Shown one piece after another: positions 1-11,674 of a stretch of 64,000 nt of DNA. Within the stretch, counting starts at the first letter, position 1, and each line of letters begins with the position of its first letter. The translations under genes and the position numbers were made by a program. The stretch comes from Lepisosteus oculatus (Eukaryota; Chordata; Actinopteri; Semionotiformes; Lepisosteidae), in NCBI RefSeq assembly GCF_040954835.1, contig NC_090723.1, positions 9,248,001 through 9,312,000 of the forward strand, in the 5' to 3' direction. The notes under the pieces were generated by a model. That model had not been told where the DNA came from, ran no database searches, and saw only the letters and a program-made list of their open reading frames with translations.

Positions 1-1112
1 AGCAGAGACACCACTGTCACCTTCCCCACGCCGGAGCAGAGACACCACTGTCACTGTCACCCTCCCCACGCCGGAGCAGAGACACCACTGTCACTGTCAC
101 CTTCCCCACGCTGGAGCAGAGACACCACTGTCACTGTCACTGTCACCTTCCCCACGCTGGAGCAGAGACACCACTGTCACTGTCACCCTCCCCACGCTGG
201 AGCAGAGACACCACTGTCACCTTCCCCACGCCGGAGCAGAGACACCACTGTCACTGTCACCCTCCCCACGCCGGAGCAGAGACACCACTGTCACCTTCCC
301 CACGCTGGAGCAGAGACACCACTGTCACTGTCACCTTCCCCACGCTGGAGCAGAGACACCACTGTCACTGTCACCCTCCCCACGCTGGAGCAGAGACACC
401 ACTGTCACTGTCACCTTCCCCACGCTGGAGCAGAGACACCACTGTCACCCTCCCCACGCTGGAGCAGAGACACCACTGTCACTGTCACCTTCCCCACGCT
501 GGAGCAGAGACACCACTGTCACTGTCACCCTCCCCACGCTGGAGCAGAGACACCACTGTCACTGTCACCTTCCCCACGCTGGAGCAGAGACACCACTGTC
601 ACTGTCACCTTCCCCACGCTGGAGCAGAGACACCACTGTCACCTTCCCCACGCTGGAGCAGAGACACCACTGTCACTGTCACCTTCCCCACGCTGGAGCA
701 GAGACACCACTGTCACCTTCCCCACGCCGGAGCAGAGACACCACTGTCACTGTCCCCTTCCCCACGCTGGAGCAGAGACACCACTGTCACTGTCACCTTC
801 CCCACGCTGGAGCAGAGACACCACTGTCACTGTCCCCTTCCCCACGCTGGAGCAGAGACACCACTGTCACTGTCACCTTCCCCACGCTGGAGCAGAGACA
901 CCACTGTCACCCTCCCCACGCCGGAGCAGAGACACCACTGTCACTGTCACCTTCCCCACGCTGGAGCAGAGACACCACTGTCACCCTCCCCACGCCGGAG
1001 CAGAGACACCACTGTCACTGTCACCTTCCCCACGCCGGAGCAGAGACACCACTGTCACTGTCACCTTCCCCACGCTGGAGCAGAGACACCACTGTCACTG
1101 TCACTTTCCCCA
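1..1112. repeat. Nested GC-rich minisatellite
   Basis: About 28-30 head-to-tail copies of a unit built on GAGCAGAGACACCACTGTCA followed by CCTTCCCCACGCTG. The unit occurs in 34, 40 and 46 base forms that differ only by the number of 6-base TGTCAC steps, so one tandem repeat sits inside another. Single-base variants (CGCTGG or CGCCGG, CACCTT or CACCCT, one CCCCTT type) are interspersed. The array starts at or before base 1 and decays at about 1112. Reading frames through it are by-products of the repeat. Confidence 0.95.
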
Positions 1113-1820
1113 TGTTCCATGACTCTTCCGACAGCAGGCAGGGCTGGCCAATGCTTCTTTTCACAGAAGCACAGCTCCGCGGTCTCACCAGCACCCAACA
1201 CCCCTCTCCCATTGGCAAGAGGGGCAGCTTTCGCACGGCGGGAGTCCTGATGTGCCACATTCACGAGCATGGTGACTCACCCAGCCCCAACTGCCTCTCC
1301 ACGAGGCCATGAATTCACAACCTTTCAGGCTCAAATCACGGGGAAAGAGCATCTCTTGCACTGTCCCCTTCTCCTTCCCACCTATTCCTGTATCCTTGTT
1401 ACGGAGAAGCAGATAAGACACACCCCACACGGCAGGGACATCTGTTCCAGGCCCGATGAGCAGCAGGTGAGCAGGGCAGTAACACATCCAGTACTTAACC
1501 CAAAAGCATGTGTGCAGAATAAGGACACCAACTTGGAATGTGCATGCACTTACAGCACCTGCAGTTATCATGTGTTCTCTGCATTTCGACATAGCTCGTA
1601 ACGAGAACTGTACCCCTGAGAATCACACGATTGTTTTTCAATTTCAGAACCAGACCAGAAGCCTGCACTGCAAACTCTCTGTCTCTGTTAAGTGTCCCTC
1701 CTGCTACGACTACTGCAGGCCTGCAGTTTGTTTTCCAGAAGATCCCAGAAAGGTTTTCCTGTGTTATCAGGGTTGGTCTCCCCCAAAAAACCTCACTGCT
1801 TTTCAGAACCTTATAGATCA
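1113..1820. other. Spacer with no recognised gene
   Basis: Unique-looking sequence between the minisatellite and the SINE. The open frames on both strands are short, have no recognisable domain and no convincing splice context. I see no homeobox, RNA gene or clear regulatory motif. Confidence 0.5.
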
Positions 1821-2064
1821 GGTCACTTTATGGGCCATATACAATTTCTTGCATTAGGAATGTGTCTTTTCACAGAAACGGGGAGAAGCTTGGGGTCAGA
1901 GCACAGGGTCAGCCATTTATACAGTGCCCCTGGAGCAGTTGGGGTTAAGGGACTTGCTCAGGGGCCCAACGGAGTAGGATTCCTCTGCTGGCTGCAGGAT
2001 ACGAACTGACAACCTTCCAGCCACAGGCGCAGATCCTGAACCACAGAGCCACCACACCACCATT
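1821..2064 (-). mobile_element. tRNA-derived SINE with L2-like tail
   Basis: Read on the minus strand, it begins near 2062 with a tRNA-like head: an A-box-like TGGCTCTGTGGTT and a B-box-like GTCAGTTCGTATCC. It continues with the fish-SINE tail segments CCCCTGAGCAAGTCCCTTAA, CCCCAACTGCTCCAGGGGC and TGTATAAATGGCTGACCC, and ends in ATTGTATATGGCCCATAAAG near 1825. This head-plus-tail design is known from ray-finned-fish SINEs whose 3' ends resemble L2-type LINEs. Several differences suggest an old copy. The ends are approximate and no target-site duplication was confirmed. Confidence 0.75.
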
Positions 2065-4073
2065 GTCAGAGTTAAGCCGTTATGTTAAAATCCTTCCAGC
2101 TGCTCTGAAAGAAAGTAACTCTGGAATTAGGAGCAAAGGGCCTGACGTAAACACGGCAGGTGGGGAATATCTCCTCACAGGTCTCCTCACTGCTTTTCCA
2201 TTTTGGGCTGTTTAATTCCAGTTCAGAACAGTTTCATTGCAGCGACATTCCTTCAAGAGGGGCATCAGTGCTAATGGGAATCCACTGCCAAAACCAAAGC
2301 TGGTTACAGGTGTGGAACTGAAGACTGTTTGTGTGTGTGGGGGGAAACTTCAGTCCCAGCTTCTGCAAAGCCATTTATGGCCAGGCCTAAGCCAATACTC
2401 ACTGTCCAAATGCAACTGAAAGCATTGAAATATGGCACTCTTTTTAGTTTCTTGAGTAAAATCCTAACATCAGTTGAGGTTTACATTGGAATTTCAGAAA
2501 ATGAATTCCTGTTTATAAGATGTTTCCTACACGGTCATATTCGTGCCAAAACTAAAGGGCTTGAAAGGGAGAGACGCCGTGTTTGGAAATCGCTGATGAT
2601 TTTTAGAGTGCTCTTAAATTCGACAATGCGTTTCAAGTTCAGCCCAGGTTGACGACAAGCCACTGCCACCCAGGTTTCAAATCAGTGCTGGACATCCCAG
2701 CACGGTTTTACAACATGTGTTAGTAATTGCACTTCACCGTGTGAAATATATTTACAACTCTCCACAGGGCTGTGAAGCTCACCTACCTCGCCGCTGGCCT
2801 TCATGCGGGAATTGTTTTCTATTTAACCTCCCTCCGTTTTTTTTTAAACGAAATATACTCTTTTAATACTCCTGTATTGAAAATAACCAAAAGTATTTCG
2901 TCTGAAGACTACCGGAAAGCGTCTAACCTGTCGGTCCCTCTGAGACAGGTACAAGATTCCGGATTCTGATTAGACCTCGGCTTGTCCGCCCGAGAAGCTC
3001 TGATTGGCTGAACACGGAACCAATCAGGTTCCTGCTCTGTGTCCCCCTTAATCCGTAGCTCTCTTCGAAGTGCGCATGCTCCGCTCAAATTATCCCCCCC
3101 CCCTCCCTTGCCTCTTGGGGACGTAAGATTTTTCTCTCATCTACATATCAAGTGGTTTAATTGTAAAACATAGAGTCTCTTCGACACCTGTGTGTTGTTT
3201 AAGACTAACACCAGCTTTCACTCGCATGCTGGCAGTAAAAATTCGTTCCTTTGCAAACGCTTCAGATGTACCGTGAAACCAATATAAACGCGCAAAAAAC
3301 GGGCTTCTTGTCATCCATATCGTAATAAACGAAGGCACAGACACGCACACATTCCTCGCCGATATCACTAATTCTCCTGGAACGAGTGTGCGCATATTCC
3401 AGTTTAGTTGAATTGAATACGACTCAACTGGGCATTGAAAGGGAGCATCACGTGTCGCACCCTGGCGAATAACTCCGTACCACCAGGAGGAGGAGGGGCG
3501 AGGAGGACGCAGGTGTGAAATTCTAGCATTGGCTTTGATGCTAAAGGCCTTATTGACTGTTGAATCTCGTCGTGCTCGGGTACACAGAAGGCAAAAGGTC
3601 ACCCGAATTATACCGCTGGTTTCCTTCACCACCGGGATGTCGAAGCGCCCGCGCGTGTCCTCGCCCTCGCCGCGTGGCACAACACCACGCGCGAGAGCCA
3701 GCTCGTGCGGTCCGAGCCCGTCTGCGTGGGGTCCGTTTCGCTAGGGGGCGTTACTTTGCGCAGCGAACAAAACCGATCTCTGATCAACTCCATTTTTATG
3801 GTGCCGTTGATTCGCCGTACTGTGTGAAACAGACGTCTCGTGTATTTTCCATTCAAATTAAATACGGCGCAGGTACTGCAGCCACCTTTTAATTGTAAGC
3901 GGTTAATACTGGTTTGAGGCCGTTCGCCATTCCTACCTGGCTCTAAATAACTCACTTCATGCGTAAACACAGACAAAAAATACATTTCGATTTCAAAGCG
4001 TCGTGTTTCAACTGGGAGGGGAGGTCGAGTACGCGACCTGGTAAGACCGACAGGAGGATTCGCCCGTCGGAGA
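2065..4073. other. Spacer with no recognised gene
   Basis: Mixed-composition DNA with an inverted CCAAT pair near 3000-3030 (ATTGGCTGAACACGGAACCAAT) and a CpG-rich patch at 3630-3750. No open frame here shows a recognisable protein. Hoxb1, which follows Hoxb2 in HoxB clusters, is not here. Confidence 0.5.
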
Positions 4074-4143
4074 ACGGGTATAGTTCAGTAGTAGAGCATT
4101 TGACTGCAGCTCAAGAGGTCCTGGTTCGAATCCGGTGCCCCCT
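4074..4143 (+). tRNA. tRNA-Cys(GCA)-like gene, degenerate
   Basis: A 70-base cloverleaf-like sequence close to vertebrate tRNA-Cys. It has a D-arm TAGTTCAGTAGTAGAGCA, an anticodon arm TTGA-CTGCAGC-TCAA with anticodon GCA, and a T-loop TTCGAAT. The acceptor 3' strand is TGCCCCC, but the 5' strand is ACGGGTA, so the first two pairs are broken. The T stem is four pairs (CTGG/CCGG) instead of five. A TTTT run at 4156-4159 could stop Pol III. A tRNA pseudogene or a tRNA-derived repeat head is as likely as a working gene. Confidence 0.6.
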
Positions 4144-5029
4144 TGGTGACGTCTGTTTTAACGAACGGGCTAGATGGGTCGAGAAGCCTCTTCTGATTTT
4201 TCGCCTCAAAATCCCATCGCTCGTTTTGTGAGTTTCCCCCGCCATCTAAACTTCCAATACCTGGAAAAATGCCATCACACCGTTCGGCACATTAACTCTA
4301 GTGTTTTACAATACGTCAATACCTAGGAGTGATGATCGAACCAGGTGAAAAAAAAAAAGAGCAGAATTGATACCTCAAAAAAGTCCTACCAACGTCACAA
4401 CACGACGAGCAGGAACACGGGCAGGTCGTCCAAACCGGCTCTTTTCTCCTGATTCTCTCTTAACTAAATCCACGCTACCTCGGGGCATGTCTGTTTGAGC
4501 CCGGGCCGTTTGTGTTCATAACTTTCTGTGTGCTGGAAAATACCATCTCCGAGTCTCGATTTCACCTCGCTCTCTCGGCGCCAGTCTTGTGCTGAGAGAC
4601 CCAGGAAAGGGAGAAGTCAGTGAACTGTAGCGACAGACTCTTTATACCCGAGATACTCTTCTCTACCCGTCTCCCTCTGTCCTTGTACGTCTATCTGTCT
4701 ATAAGCTAATTGGTGGAGAAAGCAACTTGTGGTCAAATAAATCTATCTAAAATTAATAATGTGTTATTTTAATCCGTAATAATTGAGTTTTTTTAAACTA
4801 TGTTTTTACCGGTTCAGCACTGGACAATTTTGCTCGAACCAGGATGTGAGCGGATGTCTCATTGTGAAACTATGGGCTGTATGCCGGGTGGGAAGGTGAG
4901 GGCGCAGGGATTTGAGACTGTGAGTTGGCGGCTAGGCTTCTAACTCCGCGCTTTACAATCCCAGATATCCCAAATCCTTTCCGCTTCCACCAGGTGTATC
5001 GATTTCTGGTATCGGGCGAACTCTTTTCA

Positions 5030-5070
5030 TCACAGAAGATCCCAAAGCGCTTTGCACAAAGGAGAGGCCC
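5030..5070. repeat. Fragment of a dispersed fish repeat (tentative)
   Basis: The segment GATCCCAAAGCGCTTTGCAC resembles the conserved core of a repeat frequent in ray-finned-fish DNA. No boundaries, tail or duplications are visible, so this is a weak call. Confidence 0.3.
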
Positions 5071-6220
5071 CACTACACAGGGAGACGTGTAATCAGGAGC
5101 TGTTTCAGAGTAATGGCATTGAGGAATTGTCCTCCAGATTAAACGCTCTCTTCCTCCCAGACGCCACCAACAGCTCGGGAACCCTGACCCAGGCTTGGAG
5201 CGGAAGACACTTCGCTCCTCTGCGTCAGACCGTTTCACATTTCACCTTTCAATGTGTCTCACCGGGACAGGAGCAACCTGACCGCAAGGGTGGGCTTCAA
5301 CAGTCGGGCCATGTCTATGAAAGCGGATCTCTGGGTGCGGGAACTGGGCTTGCGGCTGTTACTGGGGGTCCCGTGGACTGTTTCGAGAAGGGTCTTCTTG
5401 AGGATTTGGACCGATCACTCTCGAGAGGTATGGGATTAGGCTACGCGCCCCCTCACCGGCCTCTACCTGTAAATAAACACGAAACACTTCCCTGTCCATT
5501 TTAACAAACCGGCGTCTATGAGACATCTGACAACGCTGCCCTGTCTTTTCTCCCAGCGGTGGGCGGGGCTTCAGCTAGTCCACAATGTGGGGACAGGACG
5601 CTTCCGGTGCTCTCGAGCCACCCAGACTTCACGAGGCTCTGGAAGGCCGCTACGTCACGTCTGACTTCTCTTCAGAGCATCATATATCGTTTTACATTTA
5701 AAAAAATCCCCTTATTTCATAACGCGGTTTGCATTGTTGCTGCCATAGAACGGGTTTTATAACAGTTCTGACGTTTTTCAGATTTGTGAAAGACGTCTTT
5801 TTTACATGAAGAGGGGAAAAAAAGTCCACCATATTAGCAATATACCGTCATACTGGTAATCGGTATGATTACTTAAGATGTGACCTTTCGAATGACGTAA
5901 TGAAATGGCCTGGAAAATGGTTTTCATTTTCACGGCTACGACGAATAATTCCAGTATATCTCAATGTAATCTGTCATCATCCGAGCCTGGCACATGGGAA
6001 CAGCGATAAGCAAGGGATAACAGCGGCGAAACATTTCGTTAATAAATGCTTTGCAATGACGCATTAATTCATTCGAGCAAGTGACAATTAAAACGTAAAA
6101 TTTTTTTTGTGTTATGCTTGCGTGGTTATTTTTTCATCATCTAAGGTTTTGCATACAGAGAAAAACAAATACGTTTAGCATATATAAAGCAATTTGTTCC
6201 ACTATACGACACCTGCAGAC

Positions 6221-6260
<40 letters not shown>
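6221..6260. repeat. (AAT)n microsatellite
   Basis: An uninterrupted run of about 13 AAT units on the plus strand. Confidence 0.95.
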
Positions 6261-6976
6261 TGGGGCTTCTTTGTGGACTGCCGTTAGCGCTGAGGCGAAC
6301 ATCTCGATATATCATGGCTGCCCTCTTTATTGTTCCTGTAGAGTCCACAGACCATTGTGGCCTCAGCGCCATTTTAGTACAGGACGGCCTGCGCCCAGCG
6401 TGTCGCGGCGCTTCACTATTAAACTGACTTGAACGCCTTCCAGGGTCTGTCGTACCAGGTAGACACTGGCGACTTCGCAGAGGCGTCGTGTGATTTATTC
6501 TTCGTGTCACGGCGATTGAGTCCTACGGTGAACCCCCCCCACCCCCCTCTTCATTCACAAACTTGCCTGATATATGAGTTTTTCGTTTTAAAATTGCGTG
6601 TCTGAAGAAAGCGTTTTTTTTAGCACGGCACGTGTGTGTCCCTGCACAAAGTGCATCACAAATCCGGACGGGGGGCTTTGTTCAAAAACTAGAGCTCAGC
6701 TCTACACCCCGAAGTTCCTAGAAATTCGTAGACCAGCGTTGCATTTTTTTTCCTGGTTTCTTTCAATTGAATTTCGTTTCATTTGAATTTCAATTTATTT
6801 TTCTACTTTATTTTTGGAATATATTAGTGGTGCTGCTTGGCATTGTAGAAATTCGAAATAATTCATAAAGTTCAACCAATTCATTCAATAAAACATAATC
6901 CTAACGATGAATGATTGAATCTAAGCTTTTTTGTTAGTTATTCATGACTTGGTGGAGAAAACTACTGACGTTTCTA

Positions 6977-7040
<64 letters not shown>
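6977..7040. repeat. (AAT)n microsatellite
   Basis: An uninterrupted run of about 21 AAT units on the plus strand. Confidence 0.95.
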
Positions 7041-7379
7041 GAAACAAGCTCCGATTCTGCACATTCTACACAAAACAAATACATTAATGAAACAACGCAG
7101 ACCAGCTATTCTGACTTTCCATCGTTATCAAAATGTTCGCTATATTTTGGTGAATAGAAGTCTAATTGGATTGTTCTAATTTGAGCAAGAAATTATTAGT
7201 ATGCCAATCTAAAAAAAAATAAAAAATTAACCAAAATATTGCTGTGCGAAAATCCTTAAAAAATTTCACAGAATTTATTTTTTGGAATCATGTTCTAACT
7301 TAATGTGAAATGCTTTTAGCTCACCGGGGACTTCAAACCCTAAATATTTTTACACAATGCAAACACACACTTTCATCAA

Positions 7380-7907
7380 GCTTATAAAGGTTTTATTTCA
7401 TCTATGAAAATAATGTACAATAAATAATTTGCATTTTACTATTAAAGAATCTCAATAAATAAACTAGTTCTAAAACCCAGAAAGAGGGACAATACCCTTT
7501 TCGAGAGAATTTCTAAAAGCAGCTCGCTATCCAGTCACATTTTTTTTATTTATTTCCTGAGAGTTTATCGATTGAGTAGGCTACACTGTTCGCGACTCCT
7601 TCCTCTAACGCCAATAAATATAAATTAAAAAAATAAAATAAAATCAAAATAAAATAAAAAATTAAATACCTGAAGTTCGGAAAAAGAGACTTCCAAGAAA
7701 GTCAAAACATGATTGGACTTGTAAGAAACCGAATATTTGTAGAGTCTCTATCCCATTTAAATAACGTACGAGTTCGTTTTACACTGGAAACCCGGATAAT
7801 GAAAGTCTGTGTTCTAGGGGTGAAATATGGGTGAGCTCCTGCAGCTGAGGCGACTACGAGAGTCTACAATTTCGAGAACGAAAGTCGCTTCTCTGCCCCT
7901 TTCTGTC
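7380..7907 (-). other. hoxb2: Hoxb2 3' UTR with poly(A) signal
   Basis: AT-rich sequence after the Hoxb2 stop. A minus-strand AATAAA lies at 7392-7397, about 510 bases past the stop, and would place cleavage near 7375. AT-rich low-complexity sequence lies within it at 7620-7670. The UTR end is inferred from the signal only. Confidence 0.55.
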
Positions 7908-8638
7908 CTAAAACTGAAAGTGCTGTAAGTCGATGGTACAGAGGGTGCTCGTGAAGAAGTCGAAATCCTCTTCGGAAAAATCCACCGGACTGTCGAGCGA
8001 GCTCCGCAAACTCGGCGATAAAGCATCTGAGATCTGTAGGCAGGAGTCGGGGGAGAAGAAATTGAGCTCGGCGAGGGAGGCGGCGTCCTGCGGCTCGGGA
8101 AACGCATTATCCGGGCCAGATGCGCGGCCCTGGCTCATTGTTGTGGGGTTATCGTGAGTGGGCGCGGGGAGCTCAGGCGACCTGACAGCTTTGTCAGGGC
8201 CCGGTGCGAGGTCCTGGCGGCGGCCCTGCTGCTGCTCCTCCTCAGGGGAGGGCCGCTCGCCGTCCTGGCCGCTGGCGTAGGAGGAAGACGGTTCGCGCGT
8301 TTCGCTCTCGGGCGCGGCCGGGCCCGAAACGTCCAGGGGCTGGCCGGCTAAGGGAGAGGCCGGCTCCGCGCCCTCCGCGGACTCGAACCCGCCCGGGTCT
8401 CCATCCTGGCCCTCCCTGTGGTGCGTGGTTTGCCGTTTGTGCTTCATCCTGCGGTTCTGGAACCACACTTTGACCTGACGCTCCGTTAGATCCAACAGGG
8501 CGGCGATTTCCACCCGGCGGGGCCGGCAGAGGTATTTGTTGAAGTGAAATTCCTTCTCCAGCTCCAGCAGCTGGGTGTTGGTGTAAGCGGTCCGCAGCCG
8601 GCGGGACCCGCCGCCGGACTCCAGCCCGCTCTGAGACT
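7908..8638 (-). CDS. hoxb2: Hoxb2 exon 2 (homeodomain)
   Basis: Second coding exon of Hoxb2, a homeodomain transcription factor of hindbrain rhombomeres and cranial neural crest. The acceptor is TTTGCAG before 8638 and the stop is TAG at 7908-7910. It encodes residues 141 (split codon) to 383. The homeodomain is at about 152-211 ([10 protein letters not shown] to RRMKHKRQT), with the paralogue-2 features [20 protein letters not shown]. The C-terminus ([20 protein letters not shown], then [17 protein letters not shown]) is the HoxB2 signature and not HoxA2. The joined protein is 383 residues against 356 in human. It is the most 3' Hox gene present, next to the missing Hoxb1. Confidence 0.97.
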
Positions 8639-9690
8639 CTGCAAAGAAACAAAAAAAACGGAAGAAAAAAAAAGAATAAAACATCCAGCTGTCGAAATAA
8701 CCACAGAATCAGACATGGAAAAAATGTGCTGTTTAGCTGTCATTAAAATAAGTAACTAGAAAGCATTCTCCAACAAATCATAAAACGATTCATCAATCTG
8801 TCCCTGTGCTCCGTTATGTAATTATACAGGAATGTGTGCATAGGAAGTCCGATGCACACACCTCTTCCAAAAAATAAAGAGAAATGATTTAGAAACGCAA
8901 ACGTCCTTTCTGTAGCCAAATTTCAGTTGTGCCCAGAGCTCTTTCTTCCTCTTCAGAGGTTGTGTGTGTGTTTTTTGTTTCCTTTAAGACACTTGGAGAC
9001 CATCAAATTCCGAGATTGTATCAGTGTAACGGATTGAGAGATGAATATAACCGAGAGGGATTCGTTTTTTTTTTTTGAAGACAACAGTTTTGTCGGCTTC
9101 TTTTCAGGTACATCGAAACATGACTTCGCGTCCACATATCTGCTTGTGTCAATGCATTTTGCAGTTCCCCACGAAAAATAAAATAATGACCCTTGTCGCT
9201 AGATTTTCTTTGAATGAGCCATCACAGTTCAAAAGGGTGTTCAGTAAACATATCGAACGACTGATTTTCTAAATAAATGCAACGGGGGAAAAAAAACAAC
9301 CTAAACTAAAAGGGACCGATTTTGCCCTCACACAGAGGGAATGCCTGCCTGGGTTACACTGGGTTACACCACCCATGAAATACCCTCCTTCTCTCTGCTC
9401 ATTTGGTCAGGCAAACAAAAGCGTCTTGGGGGAAAAAAATGCACAGAAATGTCTTATTTCGTTGTCATTCGGAGCCGGTGGCACCGTGTCACCGTGTGAA
9501 AAGTACAAACTGCGTCTCGCACGCTATATTTATATCTCCTAGCAGGGAAAGAGCTAGTGTTGTCACCGAGGCAAATCCTTTCGTGCAGTCTCTCCGAATT
9601 AAAGTGCTAGAAACCTTCACGGTCTGCGGCTTTTTTTTCTCTTTTCTTACAAATAACAGCAAAGCTGACAGCTTTAATTCTGGCACCGAC
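8639..9690 (-). other. hoxb2: Hoxb2 intron
   Basis: A phase-1 intron of about 1.05 kb, with donor CAG|GTCGGT at the exon 1 edge and acceptor TTTGCAG at the exon 2 edge. It is AT-rich and carries no recognised gene or repeat. Confidence 0.85.
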
Positions 9691-10111
9691 CTGCCGGCGA
9701 GTCCAGCCCCGCTGCCGCGAACGCGGAGGGCGAGGGCGAGGAGGAGGAGGAGGAGGCGGCGGCGGCGGCAGCCCCGAGATGCTGGCTCTTCTTCGACGAC
9801 TTCTTCTCCTTCATCCACGGGAACTCGGCCGCCGCCGGCCCCGCGGTCGCCGGAGCAGCTGGGCTTTGCGGCGCTGGGGTGCGGAGCGAGAGGCCATTTG
9901 CAGCTCTTTTCTGGCTCCTGGGTCGCGCCTGGCTGCCGGTGCAGGGATTGAGGCTGGGGATTGTGTGCTCGAACGGAGGAGGAATTAATGTCGACTCCTT
10001 GATTGATGGAGTTTGAAATGACTCCAGGACAGCGGGAAAAGACGTCAGGCACTCTGCGAGGGAAGGCTGGCTGTTTATGAACCCAATCTCCCTCTCAAAT
10101 TCAAAATTCAT
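9691..10111 (-). CDS. hoxb2: Hoxb2 exon 1 (hexapeptide)
   Basis: First coding exon. ATG is at 10111-10109, giving [20 protein letters not shown], the conserved paralogue-2 N-terminus. The Pbx-binding hexapeptide EFPWM is at residues 96-100, followed by KEKKSSKK. The exon ends in one base of a split Glu codon at 9691. Between hexapeptide and homeodomain is a low-complexity linker of 7 alanines, 6 serines and a second alanine patch, longer than in most HoxB2 proteins I know. CCAAT and CACGTG motifs lie 190-220 bases upstream. Confidence 0.96.
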
Positions 10112-10298
10112 AGCTTCTCCTGGTCGGAAAGCAAGGCTGGTGTCTTCAAATAATAAAAAAAAATAAAAAACACCGCGTAATAACGAGGGTCCCGCTCTGC
10201 GATATTTTGCGGGCTTTAATAATTGTGTATATTGGTGATATTACTGTCGTATGGGGACCTGGGGCTGCTAAACTGTGGAGACGAGGGCGAAAATGCGA

Positions 10299-10332
10299 CC
10301 AATTCCTCGTCACGTGATCCAAAACGACCAAT
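10299..10332. promoter_or_regulatory. hoxb2: Hoxb2 proximal CCAAT/E-box cluster
   Basis: Two CCAAT boxes (10299-10303 and 10328-10332) flank a TCACGTGA E-box core (CACGTG at 10311-10316), about 190-220 bases upstream of the Hoxb2 ATG. This fits NF-Y and USF-type binding, with the function inferred. Confidence 0.6.
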
Positions 10333-11314
10333 TACAAATTCGGGGCCTGCAGGAAAAAAGAGAGCATGCTTTTCTCCAATTGATCCAAAAACACAGGAGC
10401 CTGGTTTTGTTTCACTTGCTAGGGAGTTGCATTTCCGACGCCTCATCATCATCATCATAATAAAAAATCTCGGGTCTGCACCTGACTCTCGCAGGAGAGT
10501 TTTCGGGGCGTCAGTGTTGTGGGGAGTCCCACGCCAGACTGTGGGGGTGACGGTGAGATGTGTTGTATACTGTAATTGGGGCGATTAAGACGTTCGCAGG
10601 CTGGCGAACCTTGGGCATTGTGATGAGCAAAGGTCATTAATCTTTAAGGTTCTGACAAGACCAACAGACAGGGCAAAACGAAGTTAAAAGAACTTCCTCT
10701 TGTGGGCACCGAGACAGTGGCTTTCAGGTTAGAAACCTGACGTTCCCTCTGCTTAAAATGAGAATATTCTCTTTTACACACACCACACATACACTGTGCA
10801 TGGGCAGCAACACTCTCTGTCGGGATGAGAGGTACCATTACACACTTTTTTTTTCATAAAGGGAACCGAGCAGTGGGATCATACGGCGAGACCCAGGCTA
10901 ATGTAAGTGGCTTTTCAAGATCAGTCTTGTTCTTAATTCACCCGAGTTATATGCAGCGGCATACATTTTTAGCGGCCGCTGACAACCATAGAGAACAGAG
11001 AAGTAAACGTGCTGTCTCGCAACACGGCCCCGGTGGTCGAGAAACGTTTAGCTTTCTAAAACGGGGTGTTTATTTCCAGTATCTGGAACACCTAGGGTTC
11101 ATTGGGAGGTCGCAGGAACAAGAGAGCATCTCCCTTTTTTATTTCAATTCGATTGTGTTGCTAAAATGTGCCAGGCAAAACTTCATGGACAAATATACAC
11201 AAGTCTTCCTTTTTTTTTTAAACCGCATTAGGCATTGTGATACTAGTTTTTTTTTTTAAACGAAATGTAAAGGAAAGGGTATTTTTAGAAACGGCGTGCC
11301 GAAATAGTGAGGAG

Positions 11315-11348
11315 TGATCAATCTTTCTCCCAGCAAAGGGCTTGACAG
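11315..11348 (-). promoter_or_regulatory. hoxb2: Pbx-Hox plus Meis/Prep site pair (r4-type enhancer)
   Basis: TGATCAATCT at 11315-11324 is AGATTGATCA on the minus strand, a labial-class Pbx-Hox bipartite site. TGACAG at 11343-11348 is a Meis/Prep site 18 bases away. The mouse Hoxb2 r4 enhancer, driven by Hoxb1, uses a Pbx-Hox site of this type with a nearby Meis/Prep site. The location 1.2 kb upstream of the Hoxb2 ATG fits. Activity is inferred. Confidence 0.75.
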
Positions 11349-11427
11349 CCAGAATTCAAACTGGCCTCAAGAATCTGCCTTTTCCTTCCCAGCACAACAA
11401 AAGAGGTCCTTCCTTTGGAGCTACAGC

Positions 11428-11453
11428 TATTATTATTATTATTATTATTATTT
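11428..11453. repeat. (TTA)n microsatellite
   Basis: A run of about 8 TTA units on the plus strand, the only uniform array here with that orientation. Confidence 0.9.
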
Positions 11454-11674
11454 AAAAAAAATTTCGAATCCACCACGTTTAAAAAATGTTACTGTACAAC
11501 CGGTGCCTGGCGCAACTGTTAGGTTTTCTAGCACGGCTTTAAAATGAGATTAGAAATGCTTTCGCTCTGTTCTGTTTCTCTGAGATTTAAATGCGTGGGC
11601 CCAAAATGTCGTGCTTTTAGCCATTGAATTGTTCTGCAGGCATTAGGAAAGCTGAGGGAGAAAAAAAAAACCTC

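Larger units (their letters stand above)
4144..7391. other. Spacer downstream of Hoxb2
   Basis: No homeobox or other recognisable coding sequence. It contains a short stretch (about 5030-5070, GATCCCAAAGCGCTTTGCAC) resembling the core of a dispersed fish repeat, and two AAT microsatellites. Two inverted repeats at 6273-6369 are in crossing order. The remainder is AT-rich with nothing recognised. Confidence 0.5.

Noticed and set aside
1..1112. CRISPR-like array
   Set aside because: The units are contiguous with no unique spacers, and the 6-base sub-repeat explains the length variation. It is a minisatellite in eukaryotic DNA.
1021..1270. Open frames within the minisatellite
   Set aside because: They repeat with the array and show no domain; any long tandem repeat free of stops gives such frames.
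1..7907. Hoxb1 downstream of Hoxb2
   Set aside because: No homeobox or hexapeptide of any kind is found left of Hoxb2; Hoxb1 would lie further left.
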